Assembly (NCBI GenBank): GCA_029940115.1
Contig: JAOZRQ010000038.1
Coordinates: forward strand, 1 to 11,053
Reading direction: 5' to 3'
From: Desulfobacterales bacterium
GTDB taxonomy: Bacteria; Desulfobacterota; Desulfobacteria; Desulfobacterales; 4be13
Length of the DNA: 11,053 nucleotides
Positions within the stretch are counted from its first letter, which is position 1. Every line of letters begins with the position of its first letter. The notes under the pieces were generated by a model. That model did no database searches and had not been told where the DNA came from. It worked only from the letters and a program-made list of their open reading frames with translations. A program made the position numbers and the translations under genes. Below, one piece after another: positions 7,037 through 11,053 of the stretch.

Positions 7037-7368
7037 AATGTTCTTTCAGCCTAAATTGAGCGATTCTTTCCAGAAAAACTGGCTGATGCTCTGACATTCA
7101 AGGGTTTGCCCATTTCATGGCCTTCACCCAATGGGGGACTGGTTCAGTTCAATGAGAAACCGTGTAAAATCAGCCTGTTGCGAAGGTTCGCCAGAAATCC
7201 GGCGACTTCCCGTCTTTTCAGGCAAATCCGGGTGATTTCCCTGAAAAATCCCATTGAACTGAACCAGTGCCCCCAATGGGTGAAAGCTCGAAAAACGATG
7301 AGCCCTTGAAGTCGTAAGGCAGAAATCATGTTCAGACCAAAGAATCGCTCAATTTGGGTTCAGACATA
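7037..7368. mobile_element. ~330-bp long-hairpin MITE
   Basis: Nearly the whole segment folds on itself. Outer arms: CCTAAATTGAGCGATTCTTT (from 7050) against AAAGAATCGCTCAATTTGGG (7339-7358). Inner arms: 7098-7154 against 7250-7310, including TTCAAGGG / CCCTTGAA, TTCACCCAATGGGG / CCCCAATGGGTGAA and CTGGTTCAGTTCAATG / CATTGAACTGAACCAG. The loop (about 7160-7245) holds a short direct repeat (CCAGAAATCCGGCGACTTCC, GGCAAATCCGGGTGATTTCC). The right end is followed by TA (7367-7368); the left boundary is less certain. Open frames here on both strands are reflections of the palindrome, not genes. Confidence 0.75.
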
Positions 7369-7388
7369 GTTACCATTGGTTACTATGT
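7365..7388. repeat. short hairpin CATAGTTACC / GGTTACTATG
   Basis: Ten-base arms with one mismatch around a three-to-four-base loop, at the right boundary of the long hairpin. A related TAGTTACC recurs at 7432-7439. It may be a junction or scar between two elements. Confidence 0.4.
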
Positions 7389-7476
7389 TCCGAATCAGTA
7401 AATGTATAAATATCAGCAGATTATGATATTATAGTTACCGATAAAGGAAAATTTTAGGATAACAATACAATAATTA

Positions 7477-7743
7477 GTGTCTGAACGAAAACCGTAGAAT
7501 CGCTTGATTTTACTGGTTTAGCTTGCGTTTTTTCAAAACGAAGATTTCAAAAATTCTACGCTTTGCAAACAAATCTGTTATATCTGTTATATTCTTGCCA
7601 AACCATAACGGCCCGAAATGCGATCCGTAGAAAATGCCAAATTTTTCTAAAGCGATACGGACTGGCAGCAAAAAATCTTCGTTTTGAAAAATGTGATTCT
7701 AAACCAATCAAATCAGGCTTTTCTACAGTTTTCGTTCAGGCAC
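7477..7743. mobile_element. 267-bp palindromic MITE, copy 2, TA-flanked
   Basis: TA at 7475-7476 and 7744-7745. The left arm starts GTGTCTGAACGAAAAC and the right arm, read inverted, starts GTGCCTGAACGAAAAC; pairing runs about 74 bp (7477-7550 against 7670-7743), with TTTTTCAAAACGAAGATTT perfectly matched in both arms. Same family and orientation as 6681-6949, with slightly better preserved ends. Confidence 0.87.
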
Positions 7744-7772
7744 TAATTAAATTGCAATCTGATACGCAATTT

Positions 7773-7922
7773 ATTCTGATTATAACGGATTTAGGGGAGC
7801 CTTGAACATGAACGCGAACCCAGACAGGCTCGGGTTCGGAGACGGATTCCGCCTCACACCGAAGTTTGGCCCAAGTTCAAGTTCAAGTTCAAGGCCTCCC
7901 CAAAAAGCGTTATAATCAGAAT
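7773..7922. mobile_element. ~150-bp hairpin element with ATTCTGATTATAACG termini (copy B)
   Basis: Perfect 15-bp inverted termini: ATTCTGATTATAACG (7773-7787) and CGTTATAATCAGAAT (7908-7922). Pairing continues through GGGGAG / CTCCCC and then CCTTGAAC-ATGAAC-GCGAAC (7800-7819) against three and a half copies of AAGTTC (7873-7893). The apex contains CGAACCC / GGGTTCG. The termini and adjoining GGATT(T/C)AGGGGAG are shared with the element at 598-819, but the interior differs entirely. A possible 4-bp TTTA duplication flanks it if the ends are taken as TTCTG...CAGAA. Confidence 0.75.
7873..7893. repeat. AAGTTC hexamer tandem repeat, 3.5 copies
   Basis: AAGTTC repeated three times plus AAG. It forms the right half of a stem whose left half (7804-7819) carries GAAC three times at six-base spacing, so the tandem repeat and the palindrome are one structure. 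Confidence 0.8.
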
Positions 7923-7927
7923 TTATT

Positions 7928-8004
7928 GGTAGTGTTCCAAAACCGGAACTCAATTTTGTAACTCTTTGAATCAATTTAGCAAACATCGGATCAAGAACAC
8001 TACC
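7928..8004. mobile_element. ~77-bp short-TIR element abutting the methyltransferase stop
   Basis: GGTAGTGTTC (7928-7937) is perfectly inverted at 7995-8004 (GAACACTACC). ATTTATT occurs just outside on both sides (7921-7927 and 8007-8013), offset by two bases on the right, so a target duplication is only suggested. The interior has no coding capacity. It directly adjoins the hairpin element on its left and the TAA of the methyltransferase gene on its right. It could be a MITE or a degenerate insertion-sequence end. Confidence 0.55.
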
Positions 8005-8008
8005 CAAT

Positions 8009-9700
8009 TTATTTTACTTTGAATATGATATCCCAGTTTCTTTTAAGATACATTAGCTTTTTTTCTATTGTATCTTGTTCCATTGTTACATATACTTCTT
8101 TAAAATAAGCATTAAGAATATCTTTAACAATAAAGCGATTGTCTTGATTTAACAACGGGTATATCCGTCGTTCTGTCTGGGTGATGATATATTCTTTGTG
8201 CTTATCAACAACTTCAGGGTGGATGAATGTATCCCTACTATAATATCCTTTTTTAACCTTCTGGCATATTTCTAAACTTAGTCCGTATTTAGTACTGATT
8301 GCTCTAAGATAACGGCAATCTGGCCACTGGGTAACGCAATATTCTTCGGGAGAGTTAATCAGTTTAAGTTTTAGCAATATTTCTATTGTTAACTCTTTAG
8401 GTAAAAGAGTCAGGATTGGCATGTGATAGTGAGGTTCATCTAGAACCATACTCAAAGATTTATAGTTGCCCTGAAATACATAGGCAATTCCATTTTTGCT
8501 AAGTATCTGTGAAAGATGCTTGATCGTAAGTTCCAGATTCGGGGTATGCTCTAAGATATTAATAAGCAATATTAGATCATAATATCGTTCTTGAAGGTTT
8601 AACTTCAGGAAATCTGAATCATAGAATGATAATTCTCCCTTCAATGATGGCTTCGCCAGTTTCATGATATTCTTTGTGTCGTTGATAACTCGTTTATCAA
8701 AGTCACATCCATGGGCTACTTTATATCCCTGCTCTAACGCACTGATCATGGATGTACCATATTTGCAACCAATATCAAAAAAAGCATGGTGGTTGATATG
8801 GAATTCCTCACTTAACTTCTTAATGAGATCAACATGCCTCTTATGTTCAAAAAAACGATTATGTGCAAATTCGGAAAATGTTACTGCCCTTTTGGTTTCA
8901 GGGGCGAAATTCAAATTAATTTTAAGATTTGAAATTTCTACATTTAGCAGATATTCAACTATGGAAATAGGAAGGCTGTATTTTGCTGATAAATGTTTCA
9001 TAAGCCCTTGGTGTTTCATTAATACAAGCGGAATATACAACTGGTCATCCTTATTGATCAAAGCATAATGTAAAGAGCTCAGGCTTTCTAACTCAAGAAA
9101 GGCTTGATAATAAAGTTGCTTTCTCATCAAAGGGAAGTTTGGACTCGCTTTATGCTGGCGAGGTTCAACGCCGATTATTTCCCTGATTGAGATATCTTTT
9201 AAATACCACCTCATTGGGAGTTGTTCCCAGTGTAAAATGACAACCTGGAATTCACCACTCTCCTCAACAGCAAAGGTTCCTACGAGGGAGGCCCATTCCT
9301 CCGGTTGATTCATAAAATTTATCAAACCTGTTTCAATATCCGTTGCCCATATCTGTCTCTCACGGTTCCCCTTGACTCCCATACGTAAAGATGTCTGTAA
9401 AGTGGGACAAAATATCTTACACGAAATGAGGTATTGTTTCTCTTTATCTAATCGGTGCTTTATGGGATGACAAATTCCACTCCGTTCAACACCGTGGCTA
9501 ACGATTTTTAAGCAAGAAGTTTCTTTGCCAGACATCCGTGGAACTTGGGCAGATTTTGCCACCCTTACCGTAGTTCTGTACATGCCTTCGTAAAAGCCTA
9601 TATTTTTCTTTTCCGTTCGATCGTCACTTGCTACATTTCGGTCAAATACAAGTTCAGGTCCAAGTTCATCCTCGTCAATAAACAGTTGATAATCACTCAT
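8009..9700 (-). CDS. CBM4/9-like domain fused to class I SAM methyltransferase
   Basis: 563 residues. Residues about 15-175 look like a beta-sandwich of the CBM4/9 type: alternating strands, CLKIVSHGVERSG, YLISCKIFCP, and a final WASLVGTF...RWYLKDISIREI block. Residues about 180-300 are a helical linker. A class I methyltransferase follows: motif I FFDIGCKYG (307-315), acidic CDFDKRVI (332-339), YDLILLINILEHTPNLEL (374-391). A C-terminal extension of about 150 residues is unassigned. There is no signal peptide, so the sugar-binding-like domain would act in the cytoplasm, perhaps holding a glycan or nucleotide-sugar intermediate for methylation; this is inference. The ATG overlaps the upstream stop by eight bases (CATGAGTGA), with GGGAGG about 12 bases ahead, so the two genes are coupled. 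The stop codon touches the short-TIR element at 7928-8004, so the natural C-terminus may have been altered. Confidence 0.8.
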   Translation of the reverse strand: MSDYQLFIDEDELGPELVFDRNVASDDRTEKKNIGFYEGMYRTTVRVAKSAQVPRMSGKETSCLKIVSHGVERSGICHPIKHRLDKEKQYLISCKIFCPTLQTSLRMGVKGNRERQIWATDIETGLINFMNQPEEWASLVGTFAVEESGEFQVVILHWEQLPMRWYLKDISIREIIGVEPRQHKASPNFPLMRKQLYYQAFLELESLSSLHYALINKDDQLYIPLVLMKHQGLMKHLSAKYSLPISIVEYLLNVEISNLKINLNFAPETKRAVTFSEFAHNRFFEHKRHVDLIKKLSEEFHINHHAFFDIGCKYGTSMISALEQGYKVAHGCDFDKRVINDTKNIMKLAKPSLKGELSFYDSDFLKLNLQERYYDLILLINILEHTPNLELTIKHLSQILSKNGIAYVFQGNYKSLSMVLDEPHYHMPILTLLPKELTIEILLKLKLINSPEEYCVTQWPDCRYLRAISTKYGLSLEICQKVKKGYYSRDTFIHPEVVDKHKEYIITQTERRIYPLLNQDNRFIVKDILNAYFKEVYVTMEQDTIEKKLMYLKRNWDIIFKVK

Positions 9701-9716
9701 GTAATTTACCTACCTC
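9693..9716 (-). promoter_or_regulatory. coupled stop/start and ribosome binding site of the CBM-methyltransferase
   Basis: On the coding strand GGGAGGTAGG lies upstream of ATG 9700, and the previous gene's TGA (9695-9693) falls inside the new frame, giving an eight-base overlap. If the upstream frame is truly broken, ribosomes would terminate at 10083-10081 and coupling to this start would be lost. Confidence 0.6.
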
Positions 9717-10115
9717 CCTTTTAGAAACTCCGTGCTCCCAATTTCTGTTTTTAGCCCATATCACAGCCGAGTAGGGACTGCTGAAAAAACGCATGGGCTG
9801 TATTTTTGTAGCAATCTGATTGCTATATGATTTAGCGATACGGATATCAAAAGCAGCCTGATCCAATAAATCTAAAATTTGTAATAAACGACTTGCACCC
9901 AATCTTTCGCGATGATGATATTCAAAAAAAATATGCTGCACATTACTCAAATATGCTCCTGATTCCGCTATAACGACATCTTCGGAACCTTCAATATCCA
10001 ACTTGAGGAAATGAACAGGTTCTTGAAGAAACTCGCTCAACCGGCGACATTCTACTTTAATGGTGCTACCCTCATTCTGATCAGAAATATGCAGGTAACC
10101 AGCAGTTTTGTCGTA

Positions 10116-10120
10116 TTTTT
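10116..10120 (-). other. homopolymer frameshift site in the FkbM gene
   Basis: Plus strand TATTTTTGC, coding strand GCAAAAATA. Upstream reads frame one (SDTDSMAGSLAK), downstream frame two (YDKTAGYLHI). A run of four instead of five would keep a single frame. No slippery heptamer with a downstream pseudoknot typical of programmed shifts is apparent to me. Confidence 0.75.
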
Positions 10121-11053
10121 GCAAGAGAGCCGGCCATCGAGTCAGTGTCTGATATAATAAAAGTTTCAGATCTATCCGTATCAGATAGAGCATAAGGTAA
10201 TATGTTCACATTGCTGTAATTGTTCCGAGACATATTTTCCAAAGCCATCTTGTAAAGAGTCGGAACTGGCTCAAAACCGATAATCTTGGCCTTAGGGTAA
10301 AGATTTTTGAAATAGTAAATAGCCAAACCACAATGGGTACCGCAATCCAAAATATAGGGTGAGTCGGTGTTTGTTTCAAAGAAATAATCTTCATTAATCA
10401 AAATCTCATGGATAAGAACCCACAGACTCCGGCGGTCTGGAAACTCCATCACCCCATTGCTCAAAAATACTTCGTTACCTTGGCAGATAATATCCAATAT
10501 AAGATTTTCCACATCATGGTTACCAGCTAGCGATTTGAGTTGAGAACTCTGATATCTCCGTGCGATTTCAATGTCATCCGTTTGCACAAACCGACGGACA
10601 CCTTCCCACTCATGGTGAAACTCCATATAGGTGAGCAAGCAGTTATGAAATAAAGTTAGATGCTCATCCATAGGAAACATATCTGATAAAAGCTGGCATA
10701 TCCATTCTCTATGGTTAGGATCATCCTTTAAATTAATATCATCTGTGTATGCCTCCGCTAACAATTCCAAAGCCTTTTTGTGGTGATCCTCTTGCTCCGC
10801 CAATATTTGCACATAGTTAAGCTTCCATGTCGTACTTTGCCTTTTCTCACGATAGTCTTTTTCCAGATACTTGCAAGCATCTTTCTGTTTTCCATTCTGA
10901 TTAAAAAGCCACCCCACAAAACTGTATCCATCTTTCAGATTATCAGCTTCTGAATAAGCTTCTGCGATTAAGTCCAATGCCTTATCATAGCCACCTTGCT
11001 CGGCCAGGAGTTTTGCGTGGTTCAGCTTCCATGACGCGCTCTGGCGGCCGGCC

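Larger units (their letters stand above)
6981..7460. repeat. outer inverted arms flanking the central hairpin
   Basis: ATCTAAAATTTTCCATTTTT and the following bases to 7012 recur inverted at 7428-7460 (ATAGTTACCG, then ATAAAGGAAAATTTTAGGAT), about 26 of 32 positions paired. The arms enclose the ~330-bp hairpin at 7037-7368 and lie inside the two copies of the 268-bp MITE. They may be the ends of an older element invaded by the central one, or outer parts of the same element. Confidence 0.55.
9693..11053 (-). pseudogene. TPR-repeat FkbM-type methyltransferase, frameshifted, 5' end outside window
   Basis: The frame enters from the right edge and is open through 10081. Visible order: two 68-residue TPR-like repeats (RQSASWKLNHAKLLAEQ and RQSTTWKLNYVQILAEQ mark their starts), a helical region, then an FkbM (Methyltransf_21) domain from YILDCGTHCG (SAM motif I, Asp codon 10347-10345) through GFEPVP and NILPYALSD to SDTDSMAGSLAK. 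Homology then jumps by one frame: YDKTAGYLHISDQNEGSTIK, FLKLDIEGSEDVV (about 9980-10010), IFFEYHHR, and YSAVIWAKN continue the same domain to the TGA at 9693. The switch lies at a run of five T (five A on the coding strand) at 10116-10120; removing one base gives SLAKYDKTAG and a whole domain. Either the gene is inactivated or the base run is a sequencing error. FkbM enzymes O-methylate sugars or related hydroxyls. The last codons overlap the start of the next methyltransferase. Confidence 0.8.

Noticed and set aside
7098..7310. Possible attenuator or riboswitch
   Set aside because: The long self-complementarity fits a MITE better; no conserved riboswitch core or T-tract, and the structure is over 600 bases from the next start.
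7106..7329. Overlapping small open frames on both strands in the central hairpin
   Set aside because: The segment is a palindrome, so a frame on one strand is mirrored on the other (both contain near-identical peptides). That is structure, not coding.
7418..7433. TATAAT on the minus strand as a promoter for the glycosyltransferase
   Set aside because: The hexamer occurs, but no convincing -35 lies 16-18 bases upstream and it is about 800 bases from the start, inside AT-rich repeats where such matches arise by chance.
7563..8007. Open frames of 80 and 75 codons in the repeat cluster
   Set aside because: They run across element borders and through tandem hexamers; low-complexity peptides, no ribosome binding site, no family resemblance.
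8664..9068. Plus-strand 134-codon frame
   Set aside because: Antisense shadow of the SAM methyltransferase, which has clear motifs on the minus strand.
10206..10394. Minus-strand 62-codon frame in the FkbM region
   Set aside because: It lies in a third frame under the conserved FkbM motifs and has no support of its own.

Overview
The window reads as part of a surface-glycan (lipopolysaccharide, capsule or glycoprotein) biosynthesis locus, and every recognisable gene lies on the minus strand. Very long multi-domain glycosyltransferases with TPR arrays, FkbM-type methyltransferases, a UPF0175 protein and many short palindromic elements together suggest a large, repeat-rich genome. A filamentous or multicellular sulfate reducer (Desulfobacterota) is my best guess, but this rests on gene style, not on a marker gene.

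Reading in the direction of transcription, from high to low coordinates: (1) 11053-9693, a TPR plus FkbM methyltransferase gene that enters from outside the window and is broken by a one-base frameshift in a homopolymer near 10116-10120; (2) 9700-8009, a protein with an N-terminal CBM4/9-like beta-sandwich and a class I SAM methyltransferase, overlapping gene 1 by 8 bases; (3) 8008-6605, 1.4 kb with no credible gene, consisting almost entirely of inverted-repeat elements (two copies of a ~268-bp palindrome, a ~330-bp hairpin nested between further inverted arms, a 144-150 bp hairpin, and a ~77-bp short-TIR element); (4) 6604-1946, a 1552-residue protein joining a GPS-motif Rossmann-like domain, two GT4-type glycosyltransferase modules and four ~120-residue TPR-like repeats; (5) 1907-933, GDP-mannose 4,6-dehydratase (gmd); (6) 597-163, the remains of an acylneuraminate cytidylyltransferase, interrupted by a 172-bp MITE with an exact 11-bp target duplication and cut off upstream by a 222-bp palindromic element; (7) 161-1, the start of a UPF0175-family gene that runs off the left edge.

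The genes fit one theme. Gmd makes GDP-4-keto-6-deoxymannose, the precursor of GDP-fucose, GDP-rhamnose and similar donors. The cytidylyltransferase, when intact, would have made a CMP-activated nonulosonate-type sugar. The giant glycosyltransferase would assemble sugars, and the two methyltransferases could methylate the glycan. The clearest non-gene signal is intense colonisation by small non-autonomous elements: at least six in 11 kb, of at least four families, two of them lying in one dead gene. No transposase, tRNA, rRNA or CRISPR array is visible.
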